Part shown: positions 1 through 6,912 of the stretch, one piece after another
How the letters are laid out: every line of letters starts with the position of its first letter
How positions within the stretch are numbered: position 1 is the first letter of the stretch
Assembly: GCA_017508505.1 (NCBI GenBank)
Contig: JAFVYT010000181.1
Coordinates: 1-13,204, forward strand
Direction: 5' to 3'
DNA from: Clostridia bacterium
Lineage (GTDB): Bacteria; Bacillota_A; Clostridia; Oscillospirales; SIG627
DNA length: 13,204 bases
Program-made: the position numbers and the translations under genes
Notes under the pieces: generated by a model
Databases searched by the model: none
Told to the model about the DNA's origin: nothing
What the model saw: the letters and a program-made list of their open reading frames with translations, nothing else

Positions 1-1728
1 ATGGCAGAGGGGGAGACCGCTTCCCCCAAGGAGCTTCGTTCCTTTTCGGTCAGTGTGACCACCCCCTCCCACGGAGCGATTCCGAAGCCCGTGACCGCAA
101 GAGATCTGAAGCTGATGGGCACCGCTTCCTCAGGCATTGCCCTTTCCGACGGCTCCCCCCTGCGGGCCGAGGTGGACTATTTTGTGCAGGAGTCCCTTTG
201 GTATAACACCCAGACGGGCACTCCCATCAACGAGGAGTCTCTGGAGAATACCTTCATCAACGGACAGAGCTATACCGTGCTGCTCCGCTTCTACTTTGCC
301 AATGGGGAGTGGGAAGGAGCCTTTGAGCGCTTCTTTTCCACCGTGATCGAGGGCAGAGAGGTCAAGCCTGTTCGCTCTCAGACCCCCGACGGCGCTCCCT
401 TGACCGTAGAGGGCAGGCAGGTCTACGAGATCTCCCGTGCCTTTATCTGCGATTCCGGCGTCAAGGCGCCGGAGCTGACCCTGACCGTGGAGGGGGAAGC
501 CCGAAAGGAATACGACGGGAAAAACGTCCTCCTTGCCGTTTCTCACGAAAAGGCCGAGGGTGCCGTCTATCGCTACGAGTGGTATCGGAACGAGATCCTT
601 TTGCCCGAGGCGACCGGAGAGATTCTGACCCTGCTTCAGGTGAAGGATACGGGCAAGTACGCCTGTAAGGTCTACGCCGCGCCCACGGATACTCCCGACG
701 ACAGCACCGTCTTTGCGTGGACGGAGGAAACGCAGGTGGAGATCGCACCCCACGGAATCATCGTCCAGATCGGGGATGAGGAAAAGAACGTCTTTGACCC
801 CGATCCCGCCTTCTCCTATACCATTATGGGCGACGTGTACGACGCCTTGGAGGGCGCTCCCGCCCGTGTCCCGGGAGAGGACATCGGCGAGTATCAGATT
901 GCCCAGGGCACGCTTGCCTTTCCCGAGGAGGTCGCTGACAACTATCTGGTTCAGTTCATTCCCGGTACCTTGAAGATTTTGGATGCGGGAGAATTGCCCT
1001 TTACCTCCGTGATCCCCGCGGACTTCAGCTTCATTACGGGGGAAAGCGGCAGTAAGATCCGCGTGCAGGCTGCTAAGGGCTGCATCCCCGAGGGGGCGAC
1101 CCTCGCCCTGCATCTGCCTGACGAAAAGGCCGTGGAGGAATTGGAGGCCCTGACGGGCAAGACGGTTCTCAAGGGCTTTTTGGTCAGCATTATGGCCGAC
1201 GGCAAGGAGGTATCCTTGCCCAAATACGGCTCTCTGAAGATCCAGATTCCCCTGACCGCCGAGGAGGCAGAGCTGCTTCTTTCCGAGCCCTTCGCGGGCT
1301 TTTATAACGGCAAGGCCGCCGTTTTGGATGCGGGCCGCATCGAAAACGGCTCTGTGGCATATTTGAGCGTGCAGATCGACTCGCTCGGCACCGTGGTCAT
1401 CTTCAAGGGTGAGGCAAAGCCCGTGGCGGAACAGACTCCCGACGAGGCGGAGGGCGACTCCGAGGAGCCAAAGGAGCAGAATTCCGCCTTTCTGTGGATC
1501 CTGGGCGGCTTCTTACTCCTTCTCGCCGTGGGCGGCATCGTCTTTACGGTGATCTGGACTCAAAAGAACGGCGCACCGAAGATGCCCGTGAAGCCGACGG
1601 CACCCTCCGCCCCTGCAAAAAAGCCCGCGGCACCGCCGACGCCCGTCCCCGATCCTGCAGACGCGAAGGCCTCCCCGCCTCCTCAGAAGAAAAAGAACGT
1701 GATCTCCTTTGACGATTTGGAGGACTAA
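1..1728 (+). CDS. Membrane-anchored surface protein with Ig-like and MBG-type domains (5'-partial)
   Basis: The reading frame is open from base 1, and no signal peptide is present at the first Met. The true start therefore probably lies upstream and this is the C-terminal 575 residues of a larger exported protein. Visible order: a beta-rich repeat domain (about 13-118) of the kind found in Bacillota surface proteins; an Ig-like segment (about 155-248) with the W...D-TGKYAC-V pattern (W194, D216-C222); an MBG-like domain (about 253-327) with YTI-GDVYDA and the closing PGTLKI; another beta-rich domain (about 335-470); an acidic linker; one transmembrane helix (about 496-519); and a Pro/Ala/Lys-rich tail ending in acidic FDDLED. 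The topology implies an extracellular N-terminal part and a cytoplasmic tail of about 55 residues. There is no LPXTG signal. Role unknown; adhesion or a cell-surface scaffold is plausible. The stop codon abuts the GTG start of the next gene, so the two are cotranscribed. Confidence 0.75.
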   Translation: MAEGETASPKELRSFSVSVTTPSHGAIPKPVTARDLKLMGTASSGIALSDGSPLRAEVDYFVQESLWYNTQTGTPINEESLENTFINGQSYTVLLRFYFANGEWEGAFERFFSTVIEGREVKPVRSQTPDGAPLTVEGRQVYEISRAFICDSGVKAPELTLTVEGEARKEYDGKNVLLAVSHEKAEGAVYRYEWYRNEILLPEATGEILTLLQVKDTGKYACKVYAAPTDTPDDSTVFAWTEETQVEIAPHGIIVQIGDEEKNVFDPDPAFSYTIMGDVYDALEGAPARVPGEDIGEYQIAQGTLAFPEEVADNYLVQFIPGTLKILDAGELPFTSVIPADFSFITGESGSKIRVQAAKGCIPEGATLALHLPDEKAVEELEALTGKTVLKGFLVSIMADGKEVSLPKYGSLKIQIPLTAEEAELLLSEPFAGFYNGKAAVLDAGRIENGSVAYLSVQIDSLGTVVIFKGEAKPVAEQTPDEAEGDSEEPKEQNSAFLWILGGFLLLLAVGGIVFTVIWTQKNGAPKMPVKPTAPSAPAKKPAAPPTPVPDPADAKASPPPQKKKNVISFDDLED

Positions 1729-2430
1729 GTGGACGCCACCGTAATTTTTGATCTGGACGGTACCCTCGCGGAGCTGGGCCGCCCCTGCACCCCCGAGAAC
1801 GTGGCACTGCTGCACCGACTGGAGGAGCGTGGCGCGCGCCTCGTCCTCTCCAGCGGAAAGCCCGTCTATTACCTCTGCGGCTTCGTCCGTCAGCTCGGTC
1901 TTTGTGACCCCATCCTCATCGGAGAAAACGGCGGTGTTTTGCAAGCGGGCGTGGCCCTGCCGCCGCCCGTGTTCCGCAAGGCGTCCCTGCCCGAAAAAAC
2001 CCGTGAGGGGCTCAGACTCCTCAAGGCGAAAATGGACGAGGAATTTCCCGACCGCTTCTGGTATCAGCCCAATGAGACGGCCCTGACCCCCTTCCTCTAT
2101 CACACGGAGGACTTTCCCCGTCTGCGGGAAATGCTGAAGCGCACCATCACCCCGGAGATGGAGCTTGCGGTGTACGAGCATTCCGATTGCTTCGACATTG
2201 CCTACGCGGCCCTTTCCAAGGGCTACGGCATTCGGCATCTGGCCGAGGTGACGGGCCTTGACCCGAAGGATATGATCTCCGTGGGAGACTGGACCAACGA
2301 CTATTCCATGTTTCGGGAAACGGGCTACTCCGTGGGCATCCACCTGCCCGACCCCACTCAGGCCACGGTCAACTTTCCCGACCTGAATACCGCTCTGAAG
2401 CACATTCTGGAGCGAATCGAAGAAAAATGA
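1729..2430 (+). CDS. HAD-superfamily sugar-phosphatase-like hydrolase (Cof/SPP type), GTG start
   Basis: A 233-residue cytoplasmic HAD phosphatase. Motif I is FDLDGT with nucleophile D8 and acid/base D10. Motif II is the S41-S42 pair in LVLSSGKP. The ENGG signature (66-69) is typical of the Cof/SPP/phosphomannomutase branch. K164 is the likely motif III lysine, and motif IV is GDWTND (186-191, D187/D191 for Mg2+). The cap is inserted between motifs II and III (about 75-160), as in class IIB proteins. Start: GTG immediately after the upstream TAA. A GGAGG at 1719-1723 inside the upstream gene gives 5-nt spacing and no ATG fits as well, so translational coupling is likely. Substrates of this family are sugar or small-metabolite phosphates; the specific one is not visible. 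Why it is paired with a surface-protein gene is unclear. Confidence 0.85.
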   Translation: MDATVIFDLDGTLAELGRPCTPENVALLHRLEERGARLVLSSGKPVYYLCGFVRQLGLCDPILIGENGGVLQAGVALPPPVFRKASLPEKTREGLRLLKAKMDEEFPDRFWYQPNETALTPFLYHTEDFPRLREMLKRTITPEMELAVYEHSDCFDIAYAALSKGYGIRHLAEVTGLDPKDMISVGDWTNDYSMFRETGYSVGIHLPDPTQATVNFPDLNTALKHILERIEEK

Positions 2431-2459
2431 GACGGAAGCCGATTCCGTCTCGTTTTTTT
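2429..2459 (+). terminator. Intrinsic terminator after the HAD gene
   Basis: A perfect 9-bp stem, GAGACGGAA (2429-2437) with TTCCGTCTC (2443-2451), closes a 5-nt loop. It is followed by a run of seven T (2453-2459). The stem begins within the TGA stop codon of the HAD gene, so it ends the surface-protein/HAD transcript and insulates it from the next promoter. Confidence 0.9.
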
Positions 2460-2482
2460 GTGCTTTTTCGTTAAAAAATGTA

Positions 2483-2512
2483 TTGCACCGCGGGCTTCTT
2501 ATGTGATATCAT
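2483..2512 (+). promoter_or_regulatory. Sigma-A-like promoter with extended -10 for the DUF4838 gene
   Basis: The -35 is TTGCAC (2483-2488) and the -10 is TATCAT (2507-2512), with an 18-bp spacer. A TG at 2504-2505 gives an extended -10. It sits just after the upstream terminator and 25 bases before the ATG at 2538. The same geometry (18-bp spacer plus TG) recurs upstream of the gene at 11824. Confidence 0.65.
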
Positions 2513-2537
2513 AAGAAAAAACGATCGGAGGAGACTC

Positions 2538-4487
2538 ATGTATCAGATCTTTAAGATGCGTGCCAATCACGTCATTGACCACGCGGCGGAGGAATTGAAG
2601 AAATACCTTCGTATGATGATGCCCGAGGAGGGTGAGGTGGCGATCACCTTTGACCCCAATGCCAAGGAGGGCTTCCGTCTCGGCCTTTTGGAGGACTTCG
2701 GACTTCCCAATGAGGCACCGGACGTGGCGCTGGACGACGTGATCCACGTGGATACCGACGAAAAGGGCGGCATCCTCGCGGGCTCCAACCCCCGCAGCGT
2801 TCTTTTTGCGGTGTACCGCTACCTGAGGGAGAACGGCTGCCGCTGGCTCTACCCCGGCATCGACGGCGATTACGTTCCCGTCAAGCTCGTGGGCCCCGTG
2901 CAGTATCACAAAATGGCCGACCACCGCTTTCGCGGCTTCTGCAACGAGGGCTGTGAAAGCCAGCAGTGTATGGTGGAGTGTGCCGACTATTACGCCAAGC
3001 TGGAAATGAACGTCTATATGATGGAGTGGTTTATCCCCAGAGGCTATTACAACCGCTACTACGATCATAAGTTCAATGAAAAATACCGTCCCGCCGAGTC
3101 CGTTTCCGATCAGCAGATCCGTCAGTGGAAGGTCGCCATCGAGGCGGAGATCTCCAAGCGCGGCCTGATGTTCCACGACATCGGACACGGCTGGACCACC
3201 AAGCCCTTCGGCTTCCCCGGAAACAACGGAAAGATCCCTCAGGAAATCCTGGACGCCATCACCCCCGAGCAGAAGCAGGTTCTGGCTCTGGTGAAAGGCA
3301 AGAGAGAGTTTTACGACGGCACCAAGCCCATCTTTACCAACGTTTGTATGTCCCGTGCGGACGTGCGTAGCGCCATGGCCCGCGAGGTTGCCGATTACGC
3401 CGAGAAGAGCGGCCACGTGGACTACATCCACGTTTGGCTTGCGGACGGCACTCGCAACCACTGCGAGTGTGAGGAATGCCTGAAGAAGACTCCCTCCGAT
3501 TGGTATATGATGATCATGAACGAGATCGACGAGGAGCTCACCCGCAGAAATCTGGATACTCGCATCGTCTTCATCGTGTACGTGGATACCTTCTGGCCTC
3601 CCAAGGAGATCACCATCAAGAATCCCGAGCGCTTCTCCCTTTTGTATGCACCCTTTTTCCGCTCGTACACCTCCAGCATTACCGAGGGGGTCGAGACTCC
3701 CCCCATTAAGCCCTTCCGTCACAACGATTGGGAAACGCCCCGCTCCCCCGAGGAGGGCTTTGCCCATCTGAAGGCCTGGCAGGAGATCTGGCCCGGTCCC
3801 TGCTTCTCCTATGAGTATCACTTCTGGAGACATCAGTATCTGGACGTGGGCGGCCTTGCCATCGCCCGTCGCATTTACGAGGATATCCGCGGACTGAAGT
3901 ATATGAAGCTGGATGGCTTTGTGGAGGACGGCTCTCAGAGAAGCGGCTTCCCCAACGGCTTTGCCGTGTATATCTTTGCGGAGACTCTGATGAACCGCGA
4001 CGCGGATTACGATGCGGTGCTGGAGGATTACTTCTCCCACGTTTACGGCGAGGATTGGAAGAAGGTTCACGCCTTCTTTACCCGTGTGGAGGAGGTCTTT
4101 GACTTTGCCTATATGGAAGGGGAAAGATCCTTGGATCCCACCCGCAGCAACTACTACAACCCCGAGATCGCTCCCGTCTTTGCCGGGGCCGACGAGCTCG
4201 CCGCCGAGGCACGTTCCCTTGCCGCCGCTCATCCCATTATGCCCACCCGTCCTCAGACCGTGTCCTATCAGCTCCTCGGCTACTATGCCGAATACCTTGA
4301 GCGCTGGGCGGCTCTGATGACCCAGAAGGCCCTCGGCCACGACCTCCGTGCTTTGGAGCTCATTGAGGAATTCCGCCAAGAGTACGGCCGTCACGAGATC
4401 TACATCGAGCGCTACTACGACCACGGACTCCTCGGACACATTCTGAATCATATCAAGAAGCATAATCCGAAGGGCATCGTCTGGTGA
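2538..4487 (+). CDS. DUF4838 / GH67-like carbohydrate-active protein
   Basis: A 649-residue protein. ATG 2538 is chosen because GGAGGAG (2527-2533) lies 4 bases upstream. A longer in-frame start at 2478 would lie inside the promoter and has no ribosome binding site. Residues 1-120 resemble the small alpha/beta domain that precedes the catalytic barrel in alpha-glucuronidases and hexosaminidases, including the stretch from AGSNPRS through RYLRENGCRWLYPG (81-107). Residues about 130-480 match the TIM-barrel-like DUF4838 region: HVWLADGTRN followed by the Cys cluster H308-C309-E-C311-E-E-C314, then IVFIVYVDTFWPPK. The rest is a helical C-terminal domain. There is no signal peptide or membrane helix, so it probably acts in the cytoplasm on an imported glycan or glycoside. 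Catalysis is not proven for this family and no catalytic pair is assigned here. Monocistronic: own promoter upstream, repeat block immediately downstream. Confidence 0.8.
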   Translation: MYQIFKMRANHVIDHAAEELKKYLRMMMPEEGEVAITFDPNAKEGFRLGLLEDFGLPNEAPDVALDDVIHVDTDEKGGILAGSNPRSVLFAVYRYLRENGCRWLYPGIDGDYVPVKLVGPVQYHKMADHRFRGFCNEGCESQQCMVECADYYAKLEMNVYMMEWFIPRGYYNRYYDHKFNEKYRPAESVSDQQIRQWKVAIEAEISKRGLMFHDIGHGWTTKPFGFPGNNGKIPQEILDAITPEQKQVLALVKGKREFYDGTKPIFTNVCMSRADVRSAMAREVADYAEKSGHVDYIHVWLADGTRNHCECEECLKKTPSDWYMMIMNEIDEELTRRNLDTRIVFIVYVDTFWPPKEITIKNPERFSLLYAPFFRSYTSSITEGVETPPIKPFRHNDWETPRSPEEGFAHLKAWQEIWPGPCFSYEYHFWRHQYLDVGGLAIARRIYEDIRGLKYMKLDGFVEDGSQRSGFPNGFAVYIFAETLMNRDADYDAVLEDYFSHVYGEDWKKVHAFFTRVEEVFDFAYMEGERSLDPTRSNYYNPEIAPVFAGADELAAEARSLAAAHPIMPTRPQTVSYQLLGYYAEYLERWAALMTQKALGHDLRALELIEEFRQEYGRHEIYIERYYDHGLLGHILNHIKKHNPKGIVW

Positions 4488-4611
4488 TTTGCTTTGTAAA
4501 TTTGGCTGCAACTGCGTCAAACGTCACTCGCCCCTCGGTCATTTACGCCAGTAAACTCCCGTCGGGGGCTCGCTTGTTTTCCTTGTTTCGCTCAAATTTA
4601 CTTCGCAAATC
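4486..4611 (+). repeat. Palindromic repeat unit, type A, copy 1
   Basis: This unit begins on the last two bases of the TGA stop of the DUF4838 gene. Its arms GATTTGC...GTAAATTTG (4486-4492, 4496-4504) are complementary to CAAATTTAC...GCAAATC (4593-4601, 4605-4611). A second dyad lies inside: GCCCC (4530-4534) with GGGGGC (4564-4569), capped by TTTAC-GCCA-GTAAA (4542-4555). The whole unit can fold as one long interrupted hairpin. No protein-coding signal is seen. Confidence 0.85.
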
Positions 4612-4732
4612 TGCTTTATAAATTTGGCTGCAACTTTGTTGCACTACGGAGAAACGCTCGATCATTTACATAAGTAAACTCACTCGCGTTTCCCTTGTGC
4701 GCCTCGTTTCGCTCAAATTTACTTCGCAAATC
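4612..4732 (+). repeat. Palindromic repeat unit, type B, copy 1
   Basis: Directly tandem to the type A unit with a period of about 122 bases. It has the same outer arms (TAAATTTG and CAAATTTAC...GCAAATC) and the same TTTAC-loop-GTAAA cap (4665-4678, loop ATAA). The middle stem differs: GAAACGC (4651-4657) pairs with GCGTTTC (4686-4692), where type A has GCCCC/GGGGGC. An alternative small hairpin GCAAC-TTT-GTTGC lies at 4630-4642. Confidence 0.85.
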
Positions 4733-4762
4733 TGCTTTATAAAATGGCGCATTGCGTCGTTG
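4733..4762 (+). repeat. Decayed start of a third palindromic unit
   Basis: TGCTTTATAAAAT followed by GGC, GCA and TTGCGTCG matches the first ~30 bases of the type A unit at 12869 with a few single-base deletions. It then loses similarity. It is best read as a truncated third tandem unit interrupted by the hairpin module that follows. Confidence 0.55.
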
Positions 4763-4778
4763 TGTACGAGAGCTTTAC

Positions 4779-4828
4779 GGGGCGTTGCCCCATACCCCAC
4801 CAAACTTTTTTGAAAACAAGTTTGGATC
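4779..4828 (+). repeat. Paired-hairpin module, forward copy
   Basis: Hairpin 1 is GGGGC-GTT-GCCCC (4779-4791). A spacer ATACCCCA follows, then hairpin 2: CCAAACTT (4800-4807) with AAGTTTGG (4818-4825), a loop of T and A runs around a central G, and ATC after the stem. The same two-hairpin layout with different stem bases occurs at 10748-10805 and, inverted, at 4945-4998. Confidence 0.75.
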
Positions 4829-4880
4829 AAAAAACTTTAAAGCTATTTTTTCTTCTCTTCCCCCGAGAAGAAAGCAAAAC

Positions 4881-4910
4881 AAAAGACCTCACGAAATCGT
4901 GAGGTCTTTT
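4881..4910. terminator. Bidirectional intrinsic terminator between convergent genes
   Basis: A 13-bp perfect stem, AAAAGACCTCACG (4881-4893) with CGTGAGGTCTTTT (4898-4910), loop AAAT. It carries T-rich tracts on both strands (TTTTCTTATT on plus; TTTTGTTTTGC on minus). It lies between the plus-strand DUF4838 gene and the minus-strand MFS gene and should serve both. Flanking AAAAAACTTTA (4829-4839) and TAAAGTTTTTT (4928-4938) form a further 11-bp inverted repeat around it. Confidence 0.85.
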
Positions 4911-4944
4911 CTTATTGAAAAATACTCTAAAGTTTTTTGGGAGG

Positions 4945-4998
4945 ATTGGAACCCTTTTTTTCAAAAAAGGGTTCCAATGGGGTATGGGGCAAAGCCCC
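4945..4998 (-). repeat. Paired-hairpin module, inverted copy
   Basis: On the minus strand this reads GGGGC-TTT-GCCCC (4998-4986), then ATACCCC, then a 16-base perfect inverted repeat (4978-4963 with 4960-4945) containing TTGGAACCC and a T/A-run loop. It mirrors the forward module at 4779-4828 around the terminator, making 4779-4998 one large interrupted palindrome. A 16-bp stem this strong may itself block polymerase or exonuclease. Confidence 0.75.
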
Positions 4999-5048
4999 AT
5001 AAAGCCCCCGTAATAAAGCCCCCGTAAAGGGGGATGGGGCAAAGCCCC
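4999..5048 (-). repeat. Short iterated GC-rich repeat at the 3' end of the MFS gene
   Basis: This holds two tandem copies of AAAGCCCCCGTAA (plus-strand sense), the hairpin CCCCCGTAAAGGGGG, and a further GGGGC-AAA-GCCCC hairpin at 5036-5048, the same motif as at 4986-4998. It looks like degenerate duplication of the first hairpin of the paired-hairpin module. It ends 4 bases from the MFS stop codon. Confidence 0.6.
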
Positions 5049-5052
5049 TGCG

Positions 5053-6216
5053 TCAGGAGCGGCGGCGCTTGGCGTTGGCCAGCTCCGTGAGGGTGGCCAT
5101 CAGAAGGACGAACAAGGCGAGGTATGCGGGATAAAGGGAGAGGGAGAGTGCCCCTGCGATCAGACCGAAGACAGGGGGCGCAAGGGTGGAGCCGGTATAG
5201 GCGGCGGCCATCTGAAGCCCCACCACTGCGTGGGAATTCTCTCTGCCGAAATGCTCGGGGGTGGAGTGGATCAGAGCGGGATAATAGGGTGCCCCGCCAA
5301 GCCCCGTCACGATCAGCCCCGCAAGGGCAAAAACGGGACTTTGGGGAATGAAAATAAGCCCGACCCCAAGGGCCATCAGCACCACGCCGATGCGAACCAT
5401 ATTCTTGTCTCCGATGCGATCCGCCACAAAGCCCGAAAGGGCTCTGCCAAGGGTGATCCCGAGGTAAAAGAGAGAGGCAAAGGCGGCGGCGGTCTCTTCG
5501 TCAAGTCCTCGCATCGAGACAAGATACGAGCTGGCCCAAAGCCCCGCGGAGGTCTCCAGCGCACAGTAGCTGAAGAAGGCGACGAGGGAGGCCTTGACCC
5601 CGGGCAGAGCAAGGGCCCGCCGCAGGGGGAGAGGATCTCCCTCCTCCGAGGCGTCCGATTCGGGAAAGTGCACCCGCCTCCAAAGGGGAAGGGTCAAAAA
5701 GAGGAACAAAGCCAAAATAAGCTGGATCAGGGATACGGTACCGTACCCCTGCCGCCACCCTGCGCCGCTGCCGATGGCCCATCCCATCACGTAAGGGCTG
5801 ACGGTGGCACCGACCCCCCAAAAGCAGTGGAGCCAGTTCATATGGCGGGAGGCGTAGTGCAGGGCCACGAAGTTGTTCAGAGCCGCGTCCACCGCCCCCG
5901 CCCCGAGACCGTAGGGCACGGCGATCAGGCAGAGGGAAAGGTAATTCTGCGCAGAGGCAAAGCCGAAAAGGGAAACGGCGGTGATCAGAACGCTTACGGC
6001 GGTCACCCGTGCCGTTCCGAAGCGCAGGGTCACCCGATCCGCAAAGAGGCTGGCCAAAACCGTCCCCGAGGAAATGATCATGGAGATCAGCCCTGCCCCC
6101 GCAAGGGGCACCTCCAGCTCTCCGACCATCACGGGCCAGGCAGAGCCGAGGAGAGAATCGGACAGGCCGAGACTGATAAAGGAAAGGTAGATGATGGCAA
6201 GGAGCAGAGAAACCAT
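5053..6216 (-). CDS. MFS transporter, fucose-permease (FucP)-like
   Basis: A 387-residue integral membrane protein, close to the usual size of a 12-helix MFS carrier. It has hydrophobic helices throughout and an acidic cytoplasmic loop at about 182-200 separating the two six-helix halves. MFS loop motifs appear as FADRVTLRFGTAR (58-70) and the second-half FVADRIGDKNMVR (263-275). The helix 1 segment SLGLSDSLLGSAWP (16-28), GAGAVDAALNN (105-115) and MNWLHCFWGVGA (126-137) fit the fucose-permease-related group, whose members carry sugars or other small polar molecules by proton symport. Start: ATG directly after the TAA of the upstream PHP gene, with GGAGGAG at 6220-6226; the coupling is tight. 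It is the last gene of the AraC-PHP-MFS operon. Substrate not determined; context suggests a sugar derivative or polyol. Confidence 0.85.
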   Translation of the reverse strand: MVSLLLAIIYLSFISLGLSDSLLGSAWPVMVGELEVPLAGAGLISMIISSGTVLASLFADRVTLRFGTARVTAVSVLITAVSLFGFASAQNYLSLCLIAVPYGLGAGAVDAALNNFVALHYASRHMNWLHCFWGVGATVSPYVMGWAIGSGAGWRQGYGTVSLIQLILALFLFLTLPLWRRVHFPESDASEEGDPLPLRRALALPGVKASLVAFFSYCALETSAGLWASSYLVSMRGLDEETAAAFASLFYLGITLGRALSGFVADRIGDKNMVRIGVVLMALGVGLIFIPQSPVFALAGLIVTGLGGAPYYPALIHSTPEHFGRENSHAVVGLQMAAAYTGSTLAPPVFGLIAGALSLSLYPAYLALFVLLMATLTELANAKRRRS

Positions 6217-6909
6217 TTACTCCTCCGCTTTCGACCGAGTGAAACGGAAGGGCTTCGCCTCGCCGCTCAGTACCCGACGGACAAAGTCCGCCTCGTCGGC
6301 GATGGGCGTCTCGGTCTCCATCCCCCCAAAGGTGAGCTGATCGGCGCCCTTGTGGTTGTCCGTCCCCGCAAACGGGATCAGTCCGTAGCTTTTCGCGTAG
6401 AGCGCGGCCATCTCGTTTTCGAAATCCGTGCGGCAACCGTTGTAGGTCTCTACCCCGTGAACGGCACGGGGATACAGCCGCAGAAGCTTGATGCCCTTGC
6501 CCTCGCGGAAGGGGTGTGCGTGGATCACCAAAGCCCCCGCCTCCATCAAAAGGGGCAGCAGCTCATCCTTGGGCATTACGAACACCTCAGGGTGTGCGGC
6601 ATACCACTCGGGATCGAGCCCGTACACGAGAAAGTCCGTGCGCTTGTGGGTCAGCTCCACCCCGAAAAAGACCGAAAGACCGATCTGAGCCCCGAGCTCC
6701 TTGGCCTTTTCGTAATCACCGACGTAAAAGTCCAAAAGGCGCTTGTAGGGCAGAGTCTTGTCCGCGTTCAGATTTCCGTCCAGGAAATGATTGGTGATGA
6801 AGACCCCCTCGAAGCCGAGGCTTTTGTAAAAGAGAAGGTTCTCCTCTACGCTTTTCTTGGCGCATTTGCTGACCGGATACGTGTGAAGGTGCGTTTCGTA
6901 ACGGTACAT
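6217..6909 (-). CDS. PHP-domain metal-dependent phosphoesterase
   Basis: A 230-residue soluble protein with the classic PHP metal motifs: H7-L-H9-T at the N-terminus, TNHF (39-42), E85 in FGVEL, H130-A-H132-P, E154 and GTDNH (182-186). These ligands fit a di- or trinuclear metal site for phosphate-ester hydrolysis. The length is typical of stand-alone PHP proteins, such as histidinol-phosphatase-like and TrpH-like enzymes, rather than a polymerase domain. Start: ATG 6909 with AGAGGT at 6915-6920 overlapping the upstream stop codon. The gap to the AraC gene is 3 bases, and its own stop abuts the MFS start. Placement in a transporter operon suggests it removes phosphate from a pathway intermediate or a toxic sugar phosphate. 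That role is inferred; a nuclease or nucleotide phosphatase activity is equally compatible. Confidence 0.8.
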   Translation of the reverse strand: MYRYETHLHTYPVSKCAKKSVEENLLFYKSLGFEGVFITNHFLDGNLNADKTLPYKRLLDFYVGDYEKAKELGAQIGLSVFFGVELTHKRTDFLVYGLDPEWYAAHPEVFVMPKDELLPLLMEAGALVIHAHPFREGKGIKLLRLYPRAVHGVETYNGCRTDFENEMAALYAKSYGLIPFAGTDNHKGADQLTFGGMETETPIADEADFVRRVLSGEAKPFRFTRSKAEE

Positions 6910-6912
6910 GGT

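Noticed and set aside
2478..2537. Upstream in-frame ATG extending the DUF4838 protein by 20 residues
   Set aside because: It overlaps the promoter and lacks a ribosome binding site. ATG 2538 has GGAGGAG at good spacing.
2499..4520. 673-codon open frame antisense to the DUF4838 gene
   Set aside because: Shadow of a GC-rich-third-position gene. It starts in the repeat, has no ribosome binding site and shows low-complexity Val/Leu/Gly/His composition with no recognisable domain.
4486..4732. Insertion sequence or MITE with target-site duplication
   Set aside because: Terminal inverted arms exist, but no transposase and no clear direct target duplication can be seen, so only 'palindromic repeat' is claimed.
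4752..5027. Possible 91-residue small protein in the intergenic block
   Set aside because: It is a translation of hairpins and the terminator. The NKRPHE stretch shared with the frame at 10607-10894 comes from the duplicated terminator, and neither frame has a ribosome binding site.
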